DNA of 64,000 bases. It comes from Duncaniella muricolitica. GTDB taxonomy: Bacteria; Bacteroidota; Bacteroidia; Bacteroidales; Muribaculaceae. The stretch lies in assembly GCA_025808375.1 (NCBI GenBank), contig CP061009.1, forward strand, positions 1,736,001 to 1,800,000. Direction: 5' to 3'. Both the position numbers and the translations under genes were made by a program. The notes under the pieces are model-generated. The model was given only the letters and a program-made list of their open reading frames with translations, did no database searches and was not told the origin of the DNA. How positions within the stretch are numbered: position 1 is the first letter of the stretch; every line of letters starts with the position of its first letter. This document shows positions 1-8,065 of this stretch, piece by piece.

Positions 1-203
1 CTCAAAGTGGAACTTGACTCCATGCTGAAAAACAGATGTGTCTGAAAATGACGCGGATGCCATCGCTTCCGTATCCTCTCTTGACATCCATCCCCGCCAA
101 CAGAAAAACCTCAATCGAAGAGCACGCGGTGACTACACTCGACTCGCTTACCGCTGTCCTGTGCAGCCATCCAAAGTCACACGCAGGCAACATCAACAAC
201 TGA

Positions 204-980
204 TTGGAAAATGGAAGAAAAACAAAGACATTAAAAATAATACGTAAAGCGGCCACAGAGCCTTAAACTCCCATTGTGGCGCGATGCCCTTGACCAGTAT
301 ATAAGCCGCTTCGCCGCCGAATCATGGAGCGTGCAGCACCTCATGGCCGTCATGATGCAGGACCAGCTTAAAAATGCGTGCCGACAACCGCCGCCGCACT
401 CTGATAAAGCGTGCCGACTTTCCGCAACTCAAATATCTGGGCGACCTCATTGTCGACGAACTCCCCGATGACGCACGCACCGCTCTGCCACTGCTGCGGT
501 CGCTCGACTTCGTCCGGCAAGGACGAAACCTCGTCCTGTACGGCAATCCCGAACAGGCAAAACGCACATTGCCACTGCTCTGGGGTATCGAGGCCTGCAC
601 TCAGGGCATGACCGTAATGTTCACCTCCGTGCCACGGCTTATAACGCAAATCAAAGAGGCACGGCAAGAACGCGCACTCCGTTCTCTTGAAAAACAGGTT
701 CATCAACTACGACCTTGTGATATGCGACGAGTTCGGATACGTCTCCTGTGACAAAGAAGCCGGCGAATTGCTCTTCAACCATCTGTCTCTCAGAGCCGGA
801 AAGAAAACAGTCATCATCACTACAAACCTGGCCTTCAACAGATGGAGCGAGATTATCGCCGACAAAGTCCTCGTGACAGCAATGGTAGACCGCCTGACCC
901 ACAAAGCCGTGCTCTTAAACATGACCGGAGAATCATTCAGAATGAAAGAAACGAAGAAAATACTCCAAAATCAACTATAA
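204..980 (+). pseudogene. istB: istB of IS21 copy 1, frameshifted
   Basis: IstB is the AAA+ helper ATPase of IS21 transposition. Compared with the intact istB at 43323-44096, this copy has several single-base insertions and deletions, so the frame is lost repeatedly. One deletion falls inside the Walker A segment (GNPGTGKT in the other copy), where a G is missing near 550. The C-terminal third (from about 687) reads correctly to the stop at 978-980. Most changes are at homopolymers, so either decay or unpolished sequence could explain it. Confidence 0.85.
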
Positions 981-1040
981 TTATATCTAATTTCTTAAAT
1001 TTGCATGTCCTATGAAACGGTGCATTTCTCAATTAGAATC

Positions 1041-1067
1041 TGGCGCACTTCTCGATTAAATTTTACA
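1041..1067 (-). repeat. IS21 right terminal inverted repeat (copy 1)
   Basis: 27 bases identical to the right terminal repeat of the full-length copy (44157-44183) and exactly reverse-complementary to its left terminal repeat (41537-41563). It marks the right boundary of the element. Confidence 0.9.
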
Positions 1068-1370
1068 GGTCTAGCCGAAAAAGGCTTCATCGTCATAGAC
1101 AGCGACGGTATCATCAGCCTTACCGAAGAGGGGCGGCGACTCGCCGTTGACATAGAGCCATACGACCTGTTCGACACACTGCGCAACCCGGATTTCAGTC
1201 CTAACGCAGTTCTTCTCGGCGACATGAAAGGGCGTCAGGCAATCACCAACTTTGAGGAATGGCTCACCGTCACCATCGGCGACATCCTCAAATATGTGCC
1301 GAGAGAGGACAACGGCGACACCCCGAAAGGCGAAATTACGGATGAAATTCCGGCATTGCCCGAAAAATAG
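1068..1370 (+). pseudogene. 3' fragment of a hypothetical gene cut by IS21
   Basis: An open frame of about 100 codons starts at the IS21 boundary and ends at TAG 1368-1370. The upstream ATG at 1005 lies inside the IS, so it is not the native start. The first residues (GLAEKGFIVIDSDGIISLTEEG) have the wing-like pattern of a winged-helix domain, and an acidic C-terminal tail follows. The missing 5' part is not elsewhere in the window. I do not recognise the family; a DNA-binding or replication accessory protein of a mobile element is possible. Confidence 0.5.
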
Positions 1371-1406
1371 ACGCTGATCCATAGCGCATAATCCGATAAA
1401 AATCGC

Positions 1407-1414
1407 TAACTTTG
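1407..1414 (+). promoter_or_regulatory. Bacteroidales -7 box TAACTTTG
   Basis: Exact match to the TAnnTTTG -7 consensus. It lies about 120 bases before the HTH gene at 1532. A terminator-like hairpin (1463-1493) sits in the predicted leader, so read-through into the gene may be conditional. Confidence 0.5.
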
Positions 1415-1462
1415 CCACTGAATCGCAGTCATAATTTATTTTGATTGTGGATTTAGTGGTGA

Positions 1463-1493
1463 GAAGGCGGGAGGGATACCCGCCTTCTTTTTT
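1463..1493 (+). terminator. Intrinsic terminator or attenuator
   Basis: Nine-base perfect stem (1463-1471 with 1479-1487), seven-base loop and a run of six T. It ends about 38 bases before the ATG at 1532 and after the promoter box at 1407, so it either ends upstream transcription or acts as a leader attenuator. Confidence 0.75.
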
Positions 1494-1531
1494 CAAACAC
1501 ATATCCCGTCCACCACTTAATCCACCAATAC

Positions 1532-1840
1532 ATGACTGATATAATTTCATTAGTAAACAATGGAGGTCGTGGCATAATCGTGTCTTTGACGGCAGGAGAT
1601 TTGTCAGACCTTCTCGATAATGCTATCGCAAAGGCGAAGGACGAAATCTTGCCGACAATGGTAAGTGCCGCACAAGAAGATTTGCTCACCAAGAAAGAGG
1701 TTATGAAAAAATTTGGTGTCTGCGACACCACCTTGTGGCATTGGCGCAACAAGGGCTATCTCGAAGCTGTCAAAGTCGGGCGTAAGGTTTGTTACCGTCG
1801 AAGCGAAGTGGAAAGAGTAATAAAATTACGAGTTCGCTAA
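1532..1840 (+). CDS. Helix-turn-helix DNA-binding protein (excisionase-like)
   Basis: 102 residues. The C-terminal half (about 50-100) has the HTH_17/MerR-type pattern: LLTKKEVMKKFGVCDTTLWH, then an arginine- and lysine-rich wing ending in RRSEVERV. The N-terminal half has no clear motif. Small proteins of this type occur throughout Bacteroidales conjugative and mobilizable elements, where they act as excision or regulatory factors. It lies between its own promoter with attenuator-like hairpin and a strong terminator (1859-1906), so it looks monocistronic. Its exact role cannot be read from sequence. Confidence 0.75.
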   Translation: MTDIISLVNNGGRGIIVSLTAGDLSDLLDNAIAKAKDEILPTMVSAAQEDLLTKKEVMKKFGVCDTTLWHWRNKGYLEAVKVGRKVCYRRSEVERVIKLRVR

Positions 1841-1858
1841 ATTTCTACTAATCCAAAA

Positions 1859-1906
1859 ATGGCGAGGATAGCAATGCTACATGCTGTTCTCGCCATAAAT
1901 TTTTAT
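1859..1906 (+). terminator. Intrinsic terminator after HTH gene
   Basis: Eight-base outer stem (1859-1866 with 1889-1896), an inner dyad (agcaatgct / atgctgtt) and a T-rich tail. It follows the stop codon at 1840. Confidence 0.75.
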
Positions 1907-2073
1907 TTGAAGATATGATGACAATTAAACGGTGCCATTTATTTCTACATACTTTAACATTGAAAAAATACTCAACGTTTAATTATTTCAATTTAATAGA
2001 CCCGAAATCACTTAAAAAGGGTCAATGTAAAAAAGCGGTTGTTAAAAAGAGAAAGTATATCGAACTTTGCAGT

Positions 2074-3400
2074 ATGAAACAATGGCAAGTATTACGTACA
2101 ATCTTTCCGGATATTATCACGGAAAACTTTGAGTTTGTCAACTATGAAGAGTCGGCAGAGCGACTGGATTACTGGCTCGACGAGCGCGGTTACATGTCAC
2201 GCGAGGACTATAAAAAAGGAACGGTAAGGGAATACGGTTTTACAGATGAACGCGTGATCCAGGATTTCCCCATACGCGGCAAAGCCGTCTTTCTGCATAT
2301 CAGGCGAAGGAAATGGCGAGACACGGAGGACGGAAGTATCTTCACCTACGACTACGATCTGACGGAAGAAGGCTCACGCCTGACCCCTGAGTTCGTAGCT
2401 TTTTTAAAAGAGGCGTATTGAATCAACACCGGAAAGTATCCGTTCGATAGGAGCGCATTACGGTGTAAACGGAGCCGGTCTGTCAAGACAATACAAGGAA
2501 ATATTCAGCGACTACCGGAACTGGAGGCAACTTGATCACGCAGAAGAATACATTATCTATCCGCATAATATCGGACCAAATCTGGCCATCGACGAGTCTT
2601 CTCTCAGCTGCGGGGAACTCTATACTTTTGTGACCAACCGTGACGCTCACGGAGGCAGAGGCGCACTTGTAGCTGCCATACGCGGCACAAAAGCCGAGAC
2701 CGTCATAGCCGTACTTGAGAAAAATACCACTTGCCAGACGTAAAACAGTCAGCGAGATAACTCTCGACTTGTCATCGTCCATGATGCTTATCGCCCGCAA
2801 TCATTTCCCAAAGCGACCGTCACCAACGACCGGTTCCATGTTCATGGCTCTATTATGACGCAATCGACGAACTGCGCATATCCCCTGCGATGGATGGTTC
2901 GTGATATGGAGAACGAAGAAATTGCACGTTGCCGCAAGGCTGGCACGGCTTATGTACCGTTCCGCTACGCCAACGGGGATACACGCAAACAGCTGCTTGC
3001 CAGAGCGAAATATATCCTGACCAAGCATCCCTCGAAGTGGACACGCTCCCAGCAGTGGCGAGCCGACATCATCTTTGAGTTCTATCCGGAATTGAAAAAG
3101 GGCCTACGACTCGCAATGGATCTGACAGACATATTCAACCAAAAGGTGGACAAAGACACGGCACGCCTTAATCTGGCACGATGGTACAACAAAGTGGATG
3201 AAATGGACGGCGGCCAGTTCCGCACTGTCACAGAGACATTCCGAAACCACTATGACACAATATTGAACTACTTCATAAACCGTTCCACAAATGCAGGTGC
3301 CGAATCGTTCAATGCCAAAGTCAAAGCATTCCGATGCCAGTTCCGTGGCGTGACAGACATTCCATTCTTCCTTTTCCGGCTATCAAAACTATGCGCCTAA
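2074..3400 (+). pseudogene. ISAon1-type (ISL3 group) transposase, copy A, frameshifted
   Basis: The N-terminal reading frame (probable start ATG 2074; open from 1915) resembles the separate N-terminal region of ISAon1 transposases and ends FLKEAY at 2421. A shifted frame then carries the catalytic DDE part: NIGPNLAIDESSLSCGELYT with the first Asp, stopping at about 2743. A third frame (NEEIARCRKAG through to NRSTNAGAESFNAKVKAFR and FRLSKLCA, to 3400) holds the C-terminal domain. The first shift may be the natural two-ORF arrangement at a TTTTTTAAAA run, while the second looks like damage. Related to, but clearly different from, copy B at 3484-4828. Confidence 0.75.
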
Positions 3401-3412
3401 AAATATTTTTTA

Positions 3413-3439
3413 GGCGCATGGTAAAAAACCTGTGTTTAG
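3413..3439 (+). repeat. Left terminal inverted repeat of ISAon1 copy B
   Basis: Pairs with 4825-4851 at 26 of 27 positions. Confidence 0.8.
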
Positions 3440-3461
3440 CCAGTGTTTAGATATAACTTCT

Positions 3462-3469
3462 TACATTTG
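3462..3469 (+). promoter_or_regulatory. -7 box TACATTTG of the transposase gene
   Basis: Matches TAnnTTTG and lies 14 bases before the transposase ATG at 3484, giving a very short leader. Confidence 0.5.
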
Positions 3470-3483
3470 CAAAAAAGAGTGCG

Positions 3484-4828
3484 ATGGAGAAGAATCCTTA
3501 CATAGAGTTGGCGGAATGTCTACTTTCGGAAGAAATGATTGAATACTTTGAAGTTGTCAAGGTAGAGAAAACCAAAGAGACACTTGATGTGACATTGGAG
3601 GAGCGTGACAAAGGAGTGGAGGGATATGCTTCGGGGCAGCTCCGTCCCAATGGCTTTTATGAAGAAAGCGCAGTCAGGGACTATCCTGTCAGGGGACGGA
3701 AGATGACATTCCATGTAAAGCGACGCCGATGGGTGGAAGTGGAGACCGGCAAAAGCGTGTCAAAGCGCTGGGACATAGTTGCTGAAGGCACCCGCTTCTC
3801 TAAAGAGTTTGCGGCTTTTTTAAAAGGTATGCTTGGACAGATACCCGATTACGGGCCGCTCTCTTGAATGGTTTTTCGATATAGACGGCGATCTGTTTGA
3901 GCGTCAGTACAAACGCCATCTGAGCGGTTATTGGCAGTGGAAAGACAGCGCAGAGGGGCTTCATGCAGAGCAATGGCGCGTCTTCCCTGAGAATATAGGC
4001 AGCCGTCTGAGTATTGACGAGACTTCGCTGAGTAATGGAGAGCTGTACACGATAGTCACTAACAAGGATGCACACGGTCGTAAGCACTCTATCGTAGCCC
4101 TGGTGCTTGGGACAAATTCAGATATGGTATTGCATGCATTAAGGCAGATTGACAGCCGTCTGCGCAATAAAGTGACAGAGATAACGCTTGATCTGGCAGA
4201 CAGCATGCACCGCATATGCCGCTATGCTTTCCCGCGTGCAAAGCGTGTCATCGACCGTTTCCATGTTCAGAAACTGGCACTTGAAGCCGTCCAGAGATAC
4301 GGATAAATCATCGCTGGGATGCTATAAATGCCGACACTGAGGCGCGTGAACGGGCAAAGTTGTCAGGAAGGAAGTATCTTCCCGAGCGCCTCTCAAACGG
4401 AGACACCCTCAAGGAGCCTGCTTGCCCGCGGACGCTATGCCCTGTTTAAGTCGCCCGAGAAGTGGACTGCCTCACAAAGAGAACGCATTGACCTGATGTT
4501 CGCGCTCTATCCGGATCTCAAAGAGGCTTATTGGCTGTCGCAGCATCTCATAGCAATATTTTCCAACAAAAACTCAACAGCTGATAGTGCAAGACTCAGC
4601 CTTGCCCGATGGTACAACCGTGTTGCCGACTCCGGTTTCAAGTCTTTCAACACAATTGCAGCTACTTTTTACGAGCACTCCGATGAGATAATAAACTTCT
4701 TTGACAATCGCTCCACAAATGCCGCTGCCGAATCCATGAACTCTAAAATTAAAGCATTCCGAGCTAAACTACACGGCGTGAACGACTCTAAATTTTTCAT
4801 TTTCAGACTATGTAATCTTTACGCCTAA
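3484..4828 (+). pseudogene. ISAon1-type (ISL3 group) transposase, copy B, frameshifted
   Basis: ORF A (3484-3867, 127 residues) is the N-terminal region, ending AAFLKGMLGQIPDYGPLS. A TTTTTTAAAA run near 3816 precedes a shift into the DDE frame (to 4306: RLSIDETSLSNGELYTIV with the first Asp, then TEITLDLADSMHRICR with the second, and RVIDRFHVQKL). A further shift near 4300 leads to the last frame (to 4828), which carries KSPEKWTASQRERI and NRSTNAAAESMNSKIKAFR. ORF A plus ORF B is a usual ISAon1 layout; the shift near 4300 breaks the catalytic domain and is probably a mutation or sequence error. Confidence 0.8.
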
Positions 4829-4851
4829 ACACAGGTTTTTTACCATGCCCC
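4825..4851 (-). repeat. Right terminal inverted repeat of ISAon1 copy B
   Basis: Reverse complement of 3413-3439 with one mismatch. It overlaps the transposase stop codon. Confidence 0.8.
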
Positions 4852-4908
4852 ATTTTTTAACTCGGATAGTTTTTTAACAATTCAACCGGGTTTTGCTGCT
4901 GATCCCTT

Positions 4909-4966
4909 AAAAATGGGGGACAAAAACTTGCAGAAATAAAAATGGGGGACAAAATGGGGACAAAAA
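4909..4966. repeat. Three short direct repeats AAAATGGGG(G)ACAAAA
   Basis: Copies at about 4909-4926, 4938-4954 and 4951-4966 in the stretch between the IS and the tRNA terminator. The function is unknown; it may be debris of an element end. Confidence 0.6.
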
Positions 4967-4975
4967 TATAAAAGA

Positions 4976-5019
4976 AAAATCCGCAAGGATTGAAAATCAA
5001 TCACTTGCGGATTTTTACA
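4976..5019 (-). terminator. Terminator of the tRNA-Gly/tRNA-Leu unit
   Basis: Long stem in which aaaaatccgcaag pairs with cttgcggattttt around a loop. It is T-rich on both strands and lies directly after the 3' end of tRNA-Leu on the minus strand. Confidence 0.75.
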
Positions 5020-5020
5020 G

Positions 5021-5104
5021 TGTCCGAGATGAGATTCGAACTCACACAGCCTTTCGGCCACTACCCCCTCAAAGTAGCGTGTCTACCAATTCCACCACCC
5101 GGAC
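5021..5104 (-). tRNA. tRNA-Leu (anticodon GAG)
   Basis: On the minus strand a seven-base acceptor (GTCCGGG with CTCGGAC), the class II GGTGGAATTGGTAGACAC D-arm, an anticodon loop ttGAGgg, a long variable arm and a GTTCGAATC T-loop are all visible. A73 follows the acceptor and CCA is not encoded. It shares a transcript with tRNA-Gly, 44 bases upstream. Confidence 0.92.
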
Positions 5105-5148
5105 ATTTGGATAATGCATCTCCTGTTAGGGAGAATGCGAGGGTTTTG

Positions 5149-5221
5149 AGCGAAAAACGGGACTCGAACCCGCGACCCCAACCTTGGCAAGGTTGTGCTC
5201 TACCAACTGAGCTATTTTCGC
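5149..5221 (-). tRNA. tRNA-Gly (anticodon GCC)
   Basis: Minus strand: GCGAAAA acceptor, TAGCTCAGTTGGTAGAGCA D-arm, anticodon loop ttGCCaa closed by CAACC/GGTTG, and GGTTCGAGTCC T-arm. The discriminator is U73, as usual for bacterial tRNA-Gly. CCA is not encoded. It is the first gene of the two-tRNA unit. Confidence 0.93.
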
Positions 5222-5319
5222 GATTGTCTATCGTTTGTCTATCAAATGTTAGACTCGATATTTTTAATGTTCTCTGCATTTAGAGAAGTGTTGCTTAGGT
5301 TGTTTCCTCTTTTGCGTTG

Positions 5320-5350
5320 CAAAGGTAGGGACTTTATTTTAAACTGCCAA
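5320..5350 (-). promoter_or_regulatory. Promoter of the tRNA unit
   Basis: The minus strand reads TACCTTTG (5320-5327), with a TTGGC element upstream at 5346-5350. This is a good match to the Bacteroidales -33/-7 promoter pattern. Confidence 0.65.
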
Positions 5351-5497
5351 ATAGTTATAGTTTATTTAACTATTGTTAACAGGCGTGGTCCGTGTTTTGA
5401 TAGGGCGATTTTGCTTGTGTATATTGTATATCAGGGTGTTGGCTGTTGTGGCGTATCGGATGAGAGTGATTGGGAAAGGTTTGTGAGAAAAAAGTGT

Positions 5498-5505
5498 TAA
5501 CTTTG
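5498..5505 (+). promoter_or_regulatory. -7 box TAACTTTG for the cobQ operon
   Basis: Exact TAnnTTTG match about 80 bases before the cobQ ATG. A well-spaced -33 TTTG is not obvious. Confidence 0.55.
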
Positions 5506-5585
5506 TACATGTAAAAAAACGTTATATTGATAAAAAATCAGGTGTAACTATATTATCGTCGTTTGTCTATAAACGTCGCACTATA

Positions 5586-7061
5586 ATGAATAAACTTTCA
5601 CCTATAATGCTTGCCGGGACCGGCAGTGATGTTGGCAAAAGTCTTATTGCCACAGGACTTTGCCGTATATTCATGCAAGATGGCTATCATCCGGCTCCTT
5701 TCAAGGCTCAGAACATGGCTCTCAATTCGTATGCTACCCCCGAGGGTTATGAGATTGGGCGTGCACAGGCGGTGCAGGCCGAAGCTGCCGGTATAAGGTG
5801 TCACACCGATATGAATCCGATATTGCTTAAGCCGTCGGGGCAAAATACTTCGCAGGTTGTGGTCAACGGTCGACCTGTGGGCAACCGCGATGCCTGTGAA
5901 TATTTCCGCAAGGAGGGTCGTGATGAGTTGCGTAAAGTTGTCAGAGATGCTTTTGACAGGCTTTCGGCCGACTATAATCCGATAGTGATGGAAGGGGCGG
6001 GAAGTATTGCTGAAATCAATCTGCGCGAGAGTGATATTGTGAATATGTCGATGGCGAGATATGCCGATGCGGATGTCATCCTTGTGGCTGATATCGACCG
6101 CGGAGGAGTATTTGCGAGTGCCTATGGCTCGATAATGCTTCAGGATGAGTCTGACCGCCGGCGCATCAAGGGGATTATTGTCAACAAATTTCGCGGAGAC
6201 ATGCGCCTGTTTGAGTCCGGCCGCCGGATGATGGAGGAGATATGTGGTGTGCCTGTGCTTGGAGTTGTGCCTTTCGCATCACATATACATGTCGAGGAAG
6301 AGGATTCTGTGGCTCTTGCGGCAAAATGCTCATCGGTGGCGGACGGCAAGGTAAATGTTGCCGTGGTGCTTGTGCCACATATCTCCAACTTTACCGATTT
6401 TGACTCACTCGAACTCGACCCGAGAGTCAATCTCTATTATACAGCCGATCCCTCAGAGCTTCGTGAGGCTGATATTATTATTCTTCCGGGCAGCAAGGCT
6501 ACGCTCTCGGACCTGCATTATCTGCGCCGTCGCGGACTGGCCTCGGCAATAGCCGAATGTCGACGCGAAGGAAAGACCATAGTGGGTATATGCGGAGGGT
6601 ATCAGATGATGGGGCTTGAAGTGTGTGATCCGGATGGCGTGGAGGGTGACATAAGCCTACAGCCAGGACTCGGGCTGCTGCCTGTGCGCACGGTGCTGAC
6701 CGACAGCAAGGTGACGCGTCAGGTGAAATTTCGCTTTCTCGACCGTTCGGAGTGTTGTTCGGGTTACGAGATACATATGGGACGTACCACTCTTGCTGAC
6801 GGAGCCTCTCCGCTCAATGTCATTGAAGGCGGCTTGCCGGATGGCTGTCAGGCCGACGAGCGGTGTTTCGGTTCATATATACATGGTATTCTTGACAACC
6901 GGGTTGTGGTGGATTATCTTCTTCGGCCTTATGTTGACAAGGCCGAGACTGTGGCCGTCGACTATGCGGCCTATAAGGAGCAACAATATGATGCCTTGGC
7001 GGCATGGCTCAGGGAGTATCTCGACATACCATTGTTATACAAAATAATGAGCCGAAAATGA
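5586..7061 (+). CDS. cobQ: Cobyric acid synthase
   Basis: 491 residues, usual length for CobQ/CbiP. It amidates adenosylcobyrinic acid a,c-diamide at positions b, d, e and g, using ATP and glutamine. Residues 11-19 (GTGSDVGKS) are the P-loop of the dethiobiotin-synthetase-like N-terminal domain. The C-terminal class I glutamine amidotransferase domain has the nucleophile Cys336 in VGICGGYQMMG and His433 in GSYIHGILDN. It is the first gene of a three-gene plus-strand operon, and its stop overlaps the next start by four bases (ATGA). Conserved and undamaged. Confidence 0.96.
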   Translation: MNKLSPIMLAGTGSDVGKSLIATGLCRIFMQDGYHPAPFKAQNMALNSYATPEGYEIGRAQAVQAEAAGIRCHTDMNPILLKPSGQNTSQVVVNGRPVGNRDACEYFRKEGRDELRKVVRDAFDRLSADYNPIVMEGAGSIAEINLRESDIVNMSMARYADADVILVADIDRGGVFASAYGSIMLQDESDRRRIKGIIVNKFRGDMRLFESGRRMMEEICGVPVLGVVPFASHIHVEEEDSVALAAKCSSVADGKVNVAVVLVPHISNFTDFDSLELDPRVNLYYTADPSELREADIIILPGSKATLSDLHYLRRRGLASAIAECRREGKTIVGICGGYQMMGLEVCDPDGVEGDISLQPGLGLLPVRTVLTDSKVTRQVKFRFLDRSECCSGYEIHMGRTTLADGASPLNVIEGGLPDGCQADERCFGSYIHGILDNRVVVDYLLRPYVDKAETVAVDYAAYKEQQYDALAAWLREYLDIPLLYKIMSRK

Positions 7062-8065
7062 CAGAGGGACATGGCGATGACGCATACCGTTACGGATGCG
7101 ATATAAAGTATAATTTCAGCACTAACGTTTATGGCGGATTTGACCATAGCGGCCTGACGGCTCATCTATGCAATGTCGCTGATTGTATACGCAGTTATCC
7201 CGAGCCGGTCCCGGTCTCGGTCGAGGCCGCATTGGCATCACTCAAAGAGGTCGGGCCGGAGGCCGTGATGGTGACCAACGGGGCCACCGAGGCAATCTAT
7301 ATCATGGCGTGTGAGCTTGCCGGCCGGCAATCGGCTGTGATAGCTCCGACATTCAGCGAATATGCCGATGCGTGTATGGTGTATTCCCATCGGCTGAGAT
7401 ATGTATTCAGCCTTGACGATGTGTCTGATGATGTTGAGGTTGTGTGGATGTGTAACCCCAACAATCCTACCGGCCGTGTTACCGACAAGGCCCGGCTGTT
7501 GTCGTTTGTCGACTCACATCCTCGCATATTGTTTGTTATCGACCAAGCCTATGCCGACTATACTCTGCTCCCCGTTGTGACCGATCAGGAGGCTGTGGAG
7601 AGACACAATCTGGTGCTGCTCGGTTCGCTCACGAAGCGTTTTGCCATTCCGGGGCTCCGTATAGGTTATGCCGTCGGGTGTCCATCGCTGCTGGCACGAT
7701 TTAAGTCAAGGCGTATGCCATGGTCGGTCAATCAGTTGGCTATCGAAGGGGCGAAATATCTTCTTGGGCATATTGGAGATTTCCCGATTGATGTTTCGAT
7801 GCTTCACCGAGAGGCCGAGCGGGTGGGGGAGTCACTTGGTGGTATAGGAATACATGTAGAACCGACCGACTGTAATATGTTGCTTTGCCGTCTTGAGCGT
7901 GGGACGGCGGCCGCACTCAAGGAATATCTTGTTACAAAGCATGGTATGCTGATACGTGATGCTTCAAACTTTCATGGACTTACTGAGCGACATTTCCGGG
8001 TGGCGGTATTGTCTCCGGCCGAAAATGATATGCTCATAACTGCTATAACCAAATGGATATTGTAA
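7058..8065 (+). CDS. cobD: Threonine-phosphate decarboxylase (aminopropanol arm)
   Basis: 335 residues from the ATG overlapping the cobQ stop; an upstream start at 7004 would lie deep inside cobQ. A fold-type I PLP enzyme related to histidinol-phosphate aminotransferase: VTNGATEAIYI, CNPNNPTGR, DQAYADY, and GSLTKRFAIPGLRIGY with the PLP lysine at about residue 193. In this context it would make (R)-1-amino-2-propanol O-2-phosphate for CbiB. A HisC-type aminotransferase is the sequence-level alternative, but position between cobQ and cbiB makes CobD far more likely. Its end overlaps cbiB by 13 bases. Confidence 0.92.
   Translation: MTEGHGDDAYRYGCDIKYNFSTNVYGGFDHSGLTAHLCNVADCIRSYPEPVPVSVEAALASLKEVGPEAVMVTNGATEAIYIMACELAGRQSAVIAPTFSEYADACMVYSHRLRYVFSLDDVSDDVEVVWMCNPNNPTGRVTDKARLLSFVDSHPRILFVIDQAYADYTLLPVVTDQEAVERHNLVLLGSLTKRFAIPGLRIGYAVGCPSLLARFKSRRMPWSVNQLAIEGAKYLLGHIGDFPIDVSMLHREAERVGESLGGIGIHVEPTDCNMLLCRLERGTAAALKEYLVTKHGMLIRDASNFHGLTERHFRVAVLSPAENDMLITAITKWIL

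Larger units (their letters stand above)
1..1067 (+). mobile_element. IS21-family element, right-hand part (copy 1)
   Basis: This stretch matches the full-length IS21 element at 41537-44183 almost base for base, starting from the equivalent of position 43120. It holds the 3' end of istA, all of istB and the right terminal repeat (1041-1067, identical to the right repeat of copy 2). The differences are mostly one-base changes in short homopolymer runs, for example near positions 30, 365, 580 and 690. The left part lies outside the window. The flank right of 1067 is a gene fragment that opens directly at the repeat. Confidence 0.92.
3413..4851 (+). mobile_element. ISAon1-like insertion element (copy B), terminal repeats present
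   Basis: Bounded by 27-base inverted repeats (3413-3439 and 4825-4851) that differ at one position. The outer end reads GGCGCATGGTAAAAAACC on the left. Inside is one transposase in two or three frames. The element directly abuts copy A: the junction sequence around 3393-3418 is itself palindromic. No target duplication is evident. Confidence 0.8.
5222..5585. other. Gene-free stretch with divergent promoters
   Basis: 364 bases between tRNA-Gly and cobQ. It holds the -7 boxes of the tRNA unit (minus) and of cobQ (plus). I looked for a B12-box or other cobalamin riboswitch element and found none. No credible ORF. Confidence 0.6.

Noticed and set aside
5195..5500. ORF of 101 codons over tRNA-Gly and the cobQ leader
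   Set aside because: It runs through a tRNA gene and two promoter boxes, and the protein has no domain pattern.
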